A DNA stretch of 64,000 nt, taken from positions 2,788,479 to 2,852,478 of the forward strand of contig CM049321.1 of NCBI GenBank assembly GCA_026874595.1, read 5' to 3'. This document shows positions 40,561 through 53,004 of the stretch, piece by piece (within the stretch, counting starts at the first letter, position 1; each line of letters begins with the position of its first letter). The position numbers and the translations under genes are program-made. Under the pieces are notes generated by a model, which worked only from the letters and a program-made list of their open reading frames with translations, did not search any database and had not been told where the DNA came from. This DNA is from Sipunculus nudus (Eukaryota; Annelida; Sipuncula; Golfingiida; Sipunculidae).

Positions 40561-42582
40561 GTATCTTCTATTTTCGCCTTAAATATCTGATTGTATACCG
40601 ATTCAATCTGTCAAACTTTGTCGTTGCTGTGGAGTCAGTGTTTGCCGTGATATTGTCAGGTTCGTTACCAGACGTTAGCGTGTACTACCCACGCACAAGA
40701 AATTAGTTACACCTGGCAAGTTCTGTGAACAAGAACAAAGTCAGCTCCAACTAGATCACACCTGTACATACTGTGGTCACCAAGGGTGACTGAAATGTTA
40801 AATTTATCTGAGAGTACATTTTGAATGGGATTCTAAGCTCGCCACGATCAGTGCGTGTAAAAGGGGGAACCACATAATTATTCCAGGTGACCCATTTTAT
40901 TTACAAAGAGCTCAGTTATTATAATCTAATTGCATAAATTCCAAGTTTAAATAGATGCATATCGGTTTTCACACGGGAAAAGTACACGAAGCAATGTCGC
41001 CGCTACAAACACGTTCTCACAGCCTCTGTCATGGCGGTTTTATATACGGTTTGGCCCGTGTCTTCTTTTACCAAATCTATAATATAATTCTGGAAGTCTG
41101 TGCCGTTGTCCTTCGTATGCACGCCTTCCTGGAAGGTCCGCCACGCTTATTTCCAGCTTCCACTCTCCGGACGGTTTTAGCCTCGATCCCGCTTTTACCT
41201 CTGCTCTTCACGACCGCATATACGTAAAAAAAACCATAATAATTCACCACGGATAGGCTTTACAACATCAGTTCGGCTCAGTCAAAAGAAGGAGGCTCTG
41301 TTGAGTGCAGTCAATGTGTCTGCGATTACCTGGGCGGGCTCTATAACCTTTACCTCAGACCACATTTAGGTCATACAAAAATATCGTGTAACGGGCTCTT
41401 GGAACATGATATACGGTGTATGTCTGCAGGCCACATCACGAAATCTGCACACAACACTCAGGCCACACAAAGAAAAAATATTATTTAACGGACTCTGTAA
41501 AAAATATATATATATGCTGTGTGTCGGACTTCAATTTTTAAAATTCTGTGTGTATTTAACACTTAATTTGGTGCATATATTAAATTCTATACCTTTAAGA
41601 ATTCCGTTTTGATATATAAAAACGAAATATAAGGCATATATAGAACAATTTTTTTTATTCACTCTACATTTATTTCTCTTTCCTAACCTTCCTGACCGTT
41701 GAAGATTATTTTTTCTAAAAAAAAGATCATTTGACAGAGCCAAAGTTCTCACAAACGAAGATATTTGCCTGCATGCAGTCTCCCCTGAGATAAATTGTAA
41801 TTTCTTCTGATAAATTATTTATCAATACGTCAATAAAGAACAGAATTTATACCCCTCATATCTGTATATTCTGGTTTTGATTTGAGCGAGCTGACTCTTA
41901 CACCGGGCAACGCAGATTACCTCTGCTAGTATACAAAAACTGGAGTAAGATGCACTTTGTTACTAATAAGTTGCAGTTGTGTTAGACATCAGATACTTAT
42001 ACCACGGTTTAAAAAAAGTAATGTCACACCATCAGCGAAACTAATATTAAAGTCCCCTTTTCTAGAAAATACGATCGCACGGTGTACAAAAACCCACCTG
42101 GCTCTACATATGTAGAGAATACGGAACGATCGCTAATGGTATATTGGACGTTTCGTCGCTACTATTGATAGTGGATATTATAGTATTTGCACGCGGAGGG
42201 ACTCTATTGAAGTTTCCCAATACCAGTGAAAGGCGACGGTCTCTCCCTCGTCAAGCGCAAACTTATCACTTCATCTTACATTGGTAAATTATCCTAAAAC
42301 CTAAATACATTGTGATAATTCAGGTCACAGTGTACCTCAAAACCAGGGGGGGGGGCGCTGTAATATCTCTGATTCAATCCATATCTTTTCCCATTTATTC
42401 AAGATGTATTTAATTTTTTCAGATTTCGGTGATATTCTGGAGAAATATACAGGTTATCCACAGTTTACTCCTTTCTTATGGTAGAAAATTAGATACTAAT
42501 GAACAGCTGTCTGAATTGATCGTTAAGATACACAAAAGAGAGGGAGTCTTTCCGTTATTTCACTGCATCATAACATACACTA

Positions 42583-42645
<63 letters not shown>

Positions 42646-42919
42646 ACATGACCTAAACAAAATGCACAATTCAAAAACTTAGATTTCGTATTACCCATCA
42701 ACCGCCAACCCAGCATGAGTGCCCCCCGTTCTTGAATTTCTGTATCCGCTACTAGGACTGTTCCTGAAGTATTGCCTTTCCCAACCCTCCCCCCCCCCCC
42801 CCCCCCCCCCCCACCATTTACACCATTCCGTTCAATTCTCTTTTAGTAAAGCCACCAAACAAAACCAGCAAATGGTGGTCAAAACAGATGATTACAATTC
42901 TGCAAATCGGCCATATATA

Positions 42920-42973
<54 letters not shown>

Positions 42974-45300
42974 GAGTTAATTAGTTTCTCTATTCAGTTT
43001 CTCTACTATTACAGGTTTATACAGGTAGCTTTGCGGGTTATCACCAGGACCTGTCAGAACATCAAGTATATGTTTCAGGTTTACAACTGAACGGTCGGCT
43101 TGTATGAAGGAAGATATTAAAACATATATCTCTCAACAAAAATAGTAATCGGTTGAGCTAAATCAGTGTATATAAAGAAACCCCTTAAAAGTGAAGAGCT
43201 TAATTATTAGCAATGTCATCTATCGAACGCATTTAAACAAATATAATCCAAAAGTTGCCAGACTTACTCTGAATTATGATCTATCCTTAATGCCGGTTTC
43301 TTGTCAGAGGAAGAAAAAGCTGTGTTTTGAAGCTTTTCCTGACGCGACTTCCCTTTCTAGGTGCGCCCTGCGTGTCCACAAATTCGCGGCAATGATAATT
43401 GATACATGGGCCACCCGGCGAAACGTGTACAGGCACTCAGTCAAGCCAACGAGATAACGCAACTGTGAGACCAGTACATAAAAGCGACACAACTTTAACC
43501 ATGGTACAAGTACTTGAAATGCCCCGTTGACACGAAGCGTCGATCTTTACAGCCATCGTAAATGCCGCTGTAAATGTGTATACAGCGTACTTGATACAAT
43601 ATTTATGGTTTGAGCGGGAGGATTCAGGCATACTGATTATAAAAACACCACTGCCAGCGCACCTGCACAAGGGCAGGGTGTGTGTGTCGGGGAGGGGGGG
43701 GGGGGAATGTTTACCGAAGGCCTTATTTGCTGGAACGTTCACATTGATGATCATATTACAACAAAGTATTTATTGTCTACAGTAAATAATAGTAAATTTA
43801 AATTGCATCCGAAGGTATCGCGGTTAAATCCTTTGATAGAATGCAAATTTGTTCCACCCAAGTATGATTGGGTACTGGTCATTTGCTTAAGACAAATGTT
43901 GAAATTCTAACCATCCAGGGTATATTTAAGAAATTAGAAAATATATGTATGCAATTTGTCGGATCGGCGTAACCCCAACCCCCTCCCCCACAGACACACA
44001 CATCATCCCACACACATCCTCTCACACACATCTATACACATTACACGTCACGTTCACCCGTTCGTATTTCATTACACGGCTTGTGTATGAAAAGGTCCAC
44101 CAAAACAAAAACTTGTATAAGAATTAAGGTAGTTTACATGGTATATCCAATTTGATGTAATCTGAGTATCAAAGAAACGTTAGTTTAAATAAAGACACTG
44201 GAGATCGTGATGGGTGACCGGGTCTGTATGAGTTCTTCTGCATTGGTGTAAATGCACTATACACGTTAGCGTTTTATTTATATTTTTTGGTGTTATATAA
44301 GCATTTGTTTTTTTACAAAACACCACCAGGTCATAACGTTACTGACCTAGGCCTACTTAAAGTACACAAGTACCGGCATACAGAGTAAAAACACTTTTGT
44401 GTAAAAGGTGATAAAAGAGGACTATGAGTTTACCTTGGCACGCCTGGCTGCCCTCGCACGTTGTTGACCTGTATTATCGTGGGTCTGTACTTACATGTAA
44501 TGGCGTGGGGACTTGTAACTCAAAGACAGAGCAGCGATGAAAATTTACCCGATAATCTGGTGTATCCTGGGATAAATTCATATATTTTATTTATAGTGTC
44601 TTAATGAACAAATAAACATCATCGCTGTTGCTAAACGTAACCGCTTTACGACCAACAAGGCAACATCATTAATATGTACAACAAGCCAATGACATCGTCA
44701 AAAACGCATGTTTAAGGGCATCATGGTATATGTGTTTACATGGTAAACGTATTATTTTACAAACATATATGGCTATTAGAAAAAGAGGAGAACACAAATG
44801 TTGGTAATTGAAACCAATGAAGCCAATTTATTAATCTGAGAAACGATACGATTACAATGAAAAACTGCATCAGTATCACCAGTAAAATCTGACCCATCGT
44901 GTTCGTGTTAGCACATTCATTTCACTTTTAATATTACATTTATGACATTCATTCTCAATAAGTATTAAGAAAATAAATAAGATATGAAGGGCTTCCGTGC
45001 ATAACAGCTTTGTCATTTGATATGAACACAAGAAAGCACAGTAAAATAACCGATTCGGTAAGAAAACCGTTCTTTTTAATAATGATCCTTTGTGACCTGA
45101 TTCAGTTGTTTTATTTATCCTTGTGGCCTGGCATTCGGAGTGATGTTACATTTGAACCATGTATCTCCCGTCCCTTTGCAAGCTTTTCTGATTGACTGCG
45201 CACATCCAAACTTAAAATTATGGATTTTTGAAAGCTTTTAAAAGTTGAGTATGAAGTTCAGTGTAAAGTGATGAATCACTAAAAAAATAAAAACAAAACT
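40561..45300. other. intergenic DNA with microsatellites, no gene recognised
   Basis: Tracts include (TA)n at about 42583-42641 and 42915-42970, a run of about 24 C at about 42788-42811, G-runs near 42346 and 43692, and CA-rich DNA near 43990-44040. A perfect 16-bp palindrome (CTCTACATATGTAGAG) lies at 42102-42117. A minus-strand TATATAAAA at 41046-41038 lies in a GC-richer patch about 1.2 kb upstream of the TspO-like gene, but no transcript start can be assigned. Open frames over the TA and C tracts are artefacts. Confidence 0.5.
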
Positions 45301-48000
45301 ACAGTTTTAATCTGTATTGGTTTTACATGGACAAGGACATAAGTAATTTTACCTGGAGGGGACCTCAAGTAGCCCGCCTCATCACGTCATGAAGTTTTAG
45401 TATGTATTGGTTTTACATGGACACGGACATAAGTAATTTTACCTGGAGGGGACCTCAAGTAGCCCGCGTCATCACGTCATGAAGTTTTAATCTGTATTGG
45501 TTTTACATGGACACGGACATAAGTAATTTTACCTGGAGGGGACCTCAAGCAGCCCGCCTCATCACGTCATGAAGTTTTAGTATGTATTGGTTTTACATGG
45601 ACACGGACATAAGTAATTTTACCTGGAGGGGACCTCAAGTAGCCCGCGTCATCACGTCATGAAGTTTTAGTATGTATTGGTTTTACATGGACACGGACAT
45701 AAGTAATTTTACCTGGAGGGGACCTCAAGTAGCCCACGTCATCACGTCATGAAGTTTTAATCTGTATTGGTTTTACATGGACACGGACAAAGGTAATTTT
45801 ACCTGGAGGGGACCTCAAGCAGCCCGCGTCATCACGTCATGAAGTTTTAGTATGTATTAGTTTTACATGGACACGGACATAAGTAATTTTACCTGGAGGG
45901 GACCTCAAGTAGCCCGCGTCATCACGTCATGAAGTTTTAGTATGTATTGGTTTTACATGGACACGGACATAAGTAATTTTACCTGGAGGGGACCTCAAGT
46001 AGCCCGCGTCATCACGTCATGAAGTATTAATCTGTATTGGTTTAACATGGACACGGACATAAGTAATTTTACCTGGAGGGGACCTCAAGCAGCCCGCCTC
46101 ATCACGTCATGAAGTTTTAGTATGTATTGGTTTTACATGGACACGGACATAAGTAATTTTACCTGGAGGGGACCTCAAGTAGCCCGCGTCATCACGTCAT
46201 GAAGTTTAAGTATGTATTGGTTTTACATGGACACGGACATAAGTAATTTTACCTGGAGGGGACCTCAAGTAGCCCGCGTCATCACGTCATGAAGTTTTAA
46301 TCTGTATTGGTTTTACATGGACACGGACATAAGTAATTTTACCTGGAGGGGATCTCAAGTAGCCCGCCTCATCACGTCATGAAGTTTTAGTATGTATTGG
46401 TTTTACATGGACACGGACATAAGTAATTTTACCTGGAGGGGACCTCAAGTAGCCCGCGTCATCACGTCATGAAGTTTTAATCTGTATTGGTTTTACATGG
46501 ACACGGACATAAGTAATTTTAGCCGGAGGGGACCTCAAGCAGCCCGCGTCATCACGTCATGAAGTTTTAGTATGTATTGGTTTTACATGGACACGGACAT
46601 AAGTAATTTTACCTGGAGGGGACCTCAAGTAGCCCGCGTCATTACGTCATGAAGTTTTAGTATGTATTGGTTTTACATGGACACGGACATAAGTAATTTT
46701 ACCTGGAGGGGACCTCAAGTAGCCCGCGTCATCACGTCATGAAGTTTTAATCTGTATTGGTTTTACATGGACACGGACATAAGTAATTTTACCTGGAGGG
46801 GACCTCGAGCAGCCCGCGTCATCACGTCATGAAGTTTTAGTATGTATTGGTTTTACATGGACACGGACACAAGTAATTTTACCTGGAGGGGATCTCAAGT
46901 AGCCCGCCTCATCACGTCATGAAGTTTTAGTATGTATTGGTTTTACATGGACACGGACATAAGTAATTTTACCTGGAGGGGACCTCAAGTAGCCCGCGTC
47001 ATCACGTCATGAAGTTTTAATCTGTATTGGTTTTACATGGACACGGACATAAGTAATTTTAGCCGGAGGGGACCTCAAGCAGCCCGCGTCATCACGTCAT
47101 GAAGTTTTAGTATGTATTGGTTTTACATGGACACGGACATAAGTAATTTTACCTGGAGGGGACCTCAAGTAGCCCGCGTCATCACGTCATGAAGTTTTAG
47201 TATGTATTGGTTTTACATGGACACGGACATAAGTAATTTTACCTGGAGGGGACCTCATGTAGCCCGCGTCATCACGTCATGAAGTTTTAATCTGTATTGG
47301 TTTTACATGGACACGGACATAAATAATTTTACCTGGAGGGGACCTCGAGCAGCCCGCGTCATCACGTCATGAAGTTTTAGTATGTATTAGTTTTACATGG
47401 ACACGGACATAAGTAATTTTACATGGAGGGGACCTCAAGTAGCCCGCGTCAACACGTCATGAAGTTTTAGTATGTATTGGTTTTACATGGACACGGACAT
47501 AAGTAATTTTACCTGGAGGGGACCCCAAGTAGCCCGCGTCATCACGTCATGAAGTCTTAATCTGTATTGGTTTTACATGGACACGGACATAAGTAATTTT
47601 ACCTGGAGGGGACCTCAAGCAGCCCGCGTCATCACGTCATGAAGTTTTAGTATGTATTGGTTTTACATGGACACGGACATAAGTAATTTTACCTGGAGGG
47701 GACCTCAAGTAGCCCGCGTCATCACGTCATGAAGTTTTAGTATGTATTGGTTTTACATGGACACGGACATAAGTAATTTTACCTAGAGGGGACCTCAAGT
47801 AGCCCGCGTCATCACGTCATGAAGTTTTAGTATGTATTGGTTTTACATGGACACGGACATAAGTAATTTTACCTGGAGGGGACCTCAAGTAGCCCGCGTC
47901 ATCACGTCATGAAGTTTTAATCTGTATTGGTTTTTACATGGACACGGACATAAGTAGGGGACCTAAAGGAGCCCGCGTCATCACGTCATGTAGTTTTTAT
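45301..48000. repeat. 90-bp minisatellite, 30 copies, 270-bp higher-order pattern
   Basis: Units start every 90 bp exactly (45301, 45391, 45481 and so on to 47911). Each contains GTATTGGTTTTACATGGACA, GTAATTTTACCTGGAGGGGA and GCGTCATCACGTCATGAAG. Two subtypes alternate: A (TTTTAATCTG, usually CTCAAGC) and B (TTTTAGTATG, CTCAAGT). A units lie at copies 1, 3, 6, 9, 12, 14, 17, 20, 23, 26 and 30, so most of the array is ABB trimers of 270 bp with a few dimers and one ABBB. The last copy has a base insertion and an internal deletion and decays into unique sequence near 48000-48060. There are no spacers of independent sequence, so this is not CRISPR-like. Confidence 0.97.
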
Positions 48001-49205
48001 CTGTGTTGGTTTTACATGGACATGGACATGAGTAAGGTATCCCCGGACATGGAGGGGAACGTCATCATGTCGCTCGTATCTTGATCAATTTGGCAGCTGT
48101 CGTCTGCTTCGCCATCAGTGTTTTTTTTCTCCAGTTTAGCTAGTGGATTCGGAGTCAAAGTATGTACGTCTCTAATTCTGATTTCCTTTCATTTTGCTCA
48201 AAACCATTTTTACCATTGGACTCTGAAGGTCAAAATAAGCCAAGATGTACACTCGTCTTAAAAAACGTGATTTTTTTTTCACTTTGTGACTCCATAATAA
48301 AAGGTTAAATGTTATAACTGCACAAATTAAACTAAACAGTTTGATATGACTTGGAATAATGAGTTCAAGTATATGGTATATATTTTATCCTACGGTTATT
48401 GAACGTACTTGAATCTAGAACACTGAACTCCTGCAGTTCTGCTGTTGTGGACTGGCAGACATGTTTATTGAATTGTTGCCATTTCTATTATTACACCTGT
48501 ATCAGACTTATGTATTAATTATTTTGCCACATTAACTAATGAGACATGCAGACAGAGGACTGCTTTTATGTGAAATAAGATCGATTAAACACGTCGGCCC
48601 TGATGTTAGGATGAGTTATAATTAATAGCTTGTCACAGCAGAGACAACTGGACCAGCTATTAAAGACGAGTCGATCGACTGCAAATTTTGTACATGACTA
48701 ATGCAGGTGTTAGAAGCTCCACATGGCGCACTTTGATTGGTTTAAAATCAGTCACGTGAAGGGTTGGCAATTTCTCTACCTGAGAAGATAAGGTGTATGC
48801 GAGACATCTTGTAAAATGTTTATCATTTGTGACATATAAATTTATGCGTGTATATTGTAATAATAGACATAAAAAATAACTATCATGAGAATATAAGAAC
48901 CAACATTGTTATGGCAAGAGATCGGGGTCGTTTTGGTAATTACAGTATTAACAAAATCTCCGTCATTTGGCGAGTGGTATTATGTTTGCACTACAGAGGC
49001 GTCTTTAGAGGCATGAACATCAATTATCCAGTTATTGTATGCTGAGTCCTTTACCTTTGGACATGAGGCTTAATCGAAAAGCCCTAATACCTTTGTCAGG
49101 TAAAGTATAATGTCAATTATTAAGTATAAAAGTTAATTAATTCTTTACGGTTAATCAAATTTACAAACCCATAAATACTTCATGCAGAACAAATAATAAT
49201 TTATC

Positions 49206-49263
<58 letters not shown>

Positions 49264-49323
49264 TTACAGGTATTATATATTTAACCAGATTTGTGTTCAC
49301 TTTGAAAAATGAACAATATTCAG
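48001..49323. other. upstream region of the lectin gene; no exon assigned
   Basis: A decayed minisatellite edge is followed by AT-rich DNA. A CCAAT-type ATTGG (48736) and an E-box CACGTG (48754) lie close together about 550 bp before the first exon candidate of the lectin gene, which would suit a promoter but is not proof. A pure (TA)n tract covers about 49206-49261. No signal-peptide exon could be supported. Confidence 0.4.
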
Positions 49324-49479
49324 CATTACACGAGAGGAAAAACGGCATACTTACCCCTCAACACGTAGACATATGTAAAGCCCGATGCAAGGATCCAGAA
49401 ATGCAGAAAAATCTGAATACGATCATGAGTCTGATACTGCAGCCAGCCCAGAAATTTCCGCCAGAAGATTTAAACAACA
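49324..49479 (+). CDS. probable upstream exon of the C-type lectin gene
   Basis: A stretch with even codon use encodes about 52 residues, including GILTPQHVDICKARCKDPEM and ending QPAQKFPPEDLNN. It ends at A|GTATAT, leaving one base that joins GC of the exon at 52050 to give AGC (Ser) directly before the PCPEGW start of the lectin domain, so the phases agree. It contains two cysteines and a predicted helix, then a proline-rich linker, which would suit a spacer in front of a lectin domain. The acceptor is uncertain: TATTCAG at 49323 is assumed, but TCTTTACAG at 49269 in the same frame is also possible. No signal peptide was found. The assignment rests on phase and position, not on homology. 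Confidence 0.45.
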
Positions 49480-49625
49480 GTATATATTTTTCTTCCTTAG
49501 TTACGTTGTACATCTGTACTTAATATTTTGATACCTTGTATATGCAGGTATATGCGCAAATACAACATGAGAACATGTAACTATTGTCATAGAATACAAA
49601 CATATAACTGTGTAATAAGCATGTG

Positions 49626-49672
<47 letters not shown>

Positions 49673-50532
49673 GTTAACATATATTTCGGTGTGTTTTAAC
49701 TCAAAGTAGAGGTGTTTTTTTTTTTGCCAGGAAGCACAATATTACGTTTTGTGAACAACACTTCTTCTCAAATATATCCCAACTTAAGTGAAAAAATGTA
49801 CATATAAGGCCCAAAAAAATTAAAGGTATGGTTCTCAGGCACCGCCCGCATCAATTTTAAACCCCCGCATCAAAACTTTTTATTTTGATTTTCAATAAAA
49901 ACTTTCCAATTTTGAGCTGCTGCCGCTTCGACATTTCTTTCAAGAAGATAAAACCATACAATTTCCTTTGTTTAGTAGTGCTTTTACTTATTTAGCAAAA
50001 TAAAACTGTTATTTTCATGCTTTTCCCTTATCATTTGACATTTTTTATCGAAACATACCAATAAATTAAAAATAAAAAAAGCGCCCGCCCGCATTGATTT
50101 CTGAAAAAAAAGTGCCTGAGAACCATGATACCTTTTTTTTATTTTGGCCTAACGGTGTGACTGTTATATTTATAGGGTAACTTGCAAATATAGTTGGGGC
50201 ATGCACATCGTCAAGCTTGCTCTTTAAGTATTATACTTTATGAAAAAGCCAAAAGTCACTTAAATAACACCAACAACGTCAGTATTTCAGAATAATAGAA
50301 AAGGTAAAAACTAATTAAATAATAGGTTTCTACCCTGTTTTTACCTCACATATGCTACCACCAAGCACCTACATAAAACTGACGAGATGAAGCTTAAAAC
50401 ATTAGCCCGTGTTAATGATAATATACGTGTAACCATAAATAAATAACTTGAAACCCGCGTATGCGTATATGCGTGTATGCTTGAAATAAAACTTGACATA
50501 TGATATATTCGATCTCTTGGCTCTTTACACCG

Positions 50533-50615
<83 letters not shown>

Positions 50616-52049
50616 ACGCCGGTGGTTAACATGAGATCACCAGTAACAAGTGGCCAAAAGGCCATATGTGACACCAAGTCTTTTTTTTCACTACAAATGG
50701 CAAGAGCACATATACATAGGACACAGAGCCGAACGTTTCGGTTCATAAGAGGAAATTACTGTCTGAATATCAAGTTAGCACAAAAACAGTTTAATGAGTA
50801 CGAATTGTGACCTGATTATGATCAGATCGATAAATGTCATTCTGAACAAGAGATCCAAGGGTCTTTTATCCTCTGTGTGGAAGCATCTACATGAAAGTGT
50901 GTAACAATGAAGTAATAATGTTAAACTGAAAAAAAAAAAACATTTAACCGAAGGCTCAGAAAATGTGGTAGCGAAGCAGATCCTGCCATATACGGTTACT
51001 GACATTATTATTTATTTATTTATTATTTATGAAAACATCTAAAACTTTCCAAATCCGTGCCAAGTGAAATTGACAGTTAGGCTTGAAGAAACAGGTTAAC
51101 ATAGTTGGCGTTACTCGGAACATGTATACGCATGCCCGTTAACGCTGTGGATTCAAATATATTTGGCAGCACAACTTTTATTAAGTGAGTCCTATTATTT
51201 AATCAAATATTGCAATAAATCCGTCTTTTTTTCAATGCTTCTGGTCCTACCACATAAACGACACTGTATGTCGATCTTGTATATTTCGCCACATGGTAGC
51301 AATTGTTTTGGAAAGTTGGCCTTACCTTTCGAGTACAATTTATTAACTATTGCATAGGATCGGAGTCGGGGGGGGGGGGGGGGGGCAATGGCTGTGCAAC
51401 ATTTAGTTTTTCTGCAGTTTGTAAAGTCCATTATTATGAGATTTTTTGGCTCAAATTGTCATATTAGTCCAGTCATTTTTGTGATTAAGGTAAGCATTGT
51501 GCTATTTGTTTATGCAAGCGATTGAAATATGTTATTACATATTTGTGAGAAATAATGGGAAAATATATATTTAATGTTAAATAGCTGAATTGGTCACCTT
51601 ATATAAGGGTTTACTTTGGAATATAAAAAAATTCAGAGTATAAGACAATGTGTAATTATATTCTTGAAATCGGGTCAGTGTTCCATAAATTGTTCATGTT
51701 TTTATTGATTTGAAAATTAAATCTTAAATTTCATGTAGATGCGAAAATGTTTATCCATTGCCAGTAAGTATATTTGTTTCATGCTTCATCAACCATGCAC
51801 GCCTATGGTTTTGGATAAAATAATTGAGTTTGGGCATATTTTGTGTGATGCGGCATGTGACTAAAATGGCAAAAAAGGTGAAAACACTAATTTAAAATGA
51901 TTTTTTTAAATTTAAATTCTTCAAATTTTCCATTACGTGTGAGGGGGTACAACCTCTCACACCCGGCCCGTCTCACTGTACCCCCACCCCCAGGGGCAGT
52001 TTCAAAATCGCTCTAAAGTTTAAGTATTGTAACATTTACATTTTTACAG
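49480..52049 (+). other. putative 2.6-kb intron of the lectin gene
   Basis: It contains (TA)n tracts at about 49629-49669 and 50536-50613, the MITE at 49805-50152, an 18-G run at 51368-51385 and AT-rich DNA. An open frame at 50617-50807 has no recognisable domain. Confidence 0.4.
49805..50152. mobile_element. MITE with ~38-bp terminal inverted repeats
   Basis: The left end reads TAAGGCCCAAAAAAATTAAA then GGTATGGTTCTCAGGCAC. The right end, reverse complemented, reads TTAGGCCAAAATAAAAAAAA then GGTATCATGGTTCTCAGGCAC. The element is about 348 bp and has no coding capacity. Inside each end a CGCCCGCAT motif lies in the same direction (about 49843 and 50082), giving a mixed inverted/direct structure. 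Flanking TA on both sides would suit a TA target-site duplication of Tc1/mariner-type elements, but the outer boundary is uncertain by a few bases. Confidence 0.75.
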
Positions 52050-52666
52050 GCCCTTGTCCCGAAGGATGGAAAACTCCATTCATTTCGAAGAGGAAGCTAG
52101 TCCGGTCTTGCTACAGGATCATAAGCATGCATTTATCGTGGGGAGACTCGCGTGACAGATGAAGAACATATGGCGGTGACATCATCAGCGTAGAGACAAG
52201 AGAAGAAAACGAACACCTCCAGAAACATCGTTAGTTTACAGAAATAAACAATTACATTAATTGCTTATAACCTATAAAGTTTTCCGATCATTTGTTTTAG
52301 GATAATTATACAAAGTATTGTTCGTAGGTTGCTTCAATTTCATATTTGGAATTGAGAATAAAACTTTCTCAATATAGAACAAATACCGCGACAGTTCTGA
52401 TATGCGTATTTACCTCAATTTCAGTAATATGGCATTATATGTTCTGGACCAGCGGAAAGTATGACATGTTTGCACGGAAATGGTCATGGGCGGCCACTGG
52501 GATGGAATTTCAATACGAGAATTTGGAAGAAATTTGTCATTCGTCTGTTGGATTGCTTGGTCGTCACGTTTATCTTGACGGGTGGACTGATCGCCGCTGG
52601 GGATGTACATGGAAAACGCATGCAATGCTTGGAGTCTGTGAAAAGTCTACAGAAAAAGAAGACTGA
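52050..52666 (+). pseudogene. C-type lectin domain gene with TGA at an invariant cysteine
   Basis: Two exons form a near-complete C-type lectin-like domain. Exon 52050-52229 follows TTTTTACAG, reads PCPEGWKTPF, then SCYRIISMHLSWGDSRDR, an in-frame TGA (52160-52162), then RTYGGDIISVETREENEHLQ, and ends at C|GTTAGT. Exon 52425-52666 follows CTCAATTTCAG; the split codon C+TA gives Leu, so phase 1 matches. It reads YMFWTSG (the WIGL position), KWSWAATG, EEIC, GWTDRRWGC and MLGVCEK, with TGA stop at 52664. Of six expected cysteines five are present; the sixth, which normally disulfide-bonds the final Cys, is the TGA. The Ca2+ loop (EPN/QPD) is absent, so sugar binding by the classical site is unlikely. 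The rest is intact, so this is a very young pseudogene, an allele, a sequencing error, or recoding. Confidence 0.78.
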
Positions 52667-52927
52667 TCAATTCATTAACAATTTTGTCAGTGGTATATAT
52701 ATATATATTGTATGCTCGTTGTGTCATTTGCAAGCATTATAATCAAACAGATTAGCACAAATTGATACTAAACATGGATAGAGTGTTGCCTTACGTATCA
52801 ATTAATTACTACTTGTGAAACTTGTATTTTATTCTATATACGGATTACAAGGCTTACCGTTCCAAACACTCACTGTGTTAGTTTGCAGCATACTGATATC
52901 AATGTTTGAAACAATCAGAAATCTTAC

Positions 52928-53004
52928 CTTATCTCCATAAAGTAACCAAACCTGGAAATGGGTTACACTAAGCAGTAGTGGCACCACAATGAGGGCAGAT
53001 TTAT
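52928..53004 (-). CDS. isolated exon candidate encoding a hydrophobic helix
   Basis: On the minus strand CCTTTTCATTGTTGTATAG is a good acceptor and AGATAAG|GTAAGA a strong donor. The 77 bp between them are open for 25 codons: KSALIVVPLLLSVTH then FQVWLLYGDK, which would make one transmembrane segment. It enters in phase 1 and leaves in phase 0. It lies 260 bp beyond the plus-strand lectin gene in the opposite orientation. No partner exon or family was recognised; it could be a fragment. Confidence 0.33.

Noticed and set aside
41010-41046. Minus-strand TATATAAAA as promoter of the TspO-like gene
   Set aside because: The distance and strand are possible, but no initiator, UTR exon or splice path could be shown.
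45301-48000. Regular 90-bp units resembling a CRISPR array
   Set aside because: The whole unit repeats with no unique spacers, and the host is a eukaryote.
48454-48530. MFIELLPFLLLHL as signal-peptide exon of the lectin gene
   Set aside because: Its only nearby donor leaves phase 2, which does not match the phase-1 acceptors of the next exon candidate.
49206-49261. Tyr-Ile repeat protein segments at this and other TA tracts
   Set aside because: Translation of (TA)n microsatellites.
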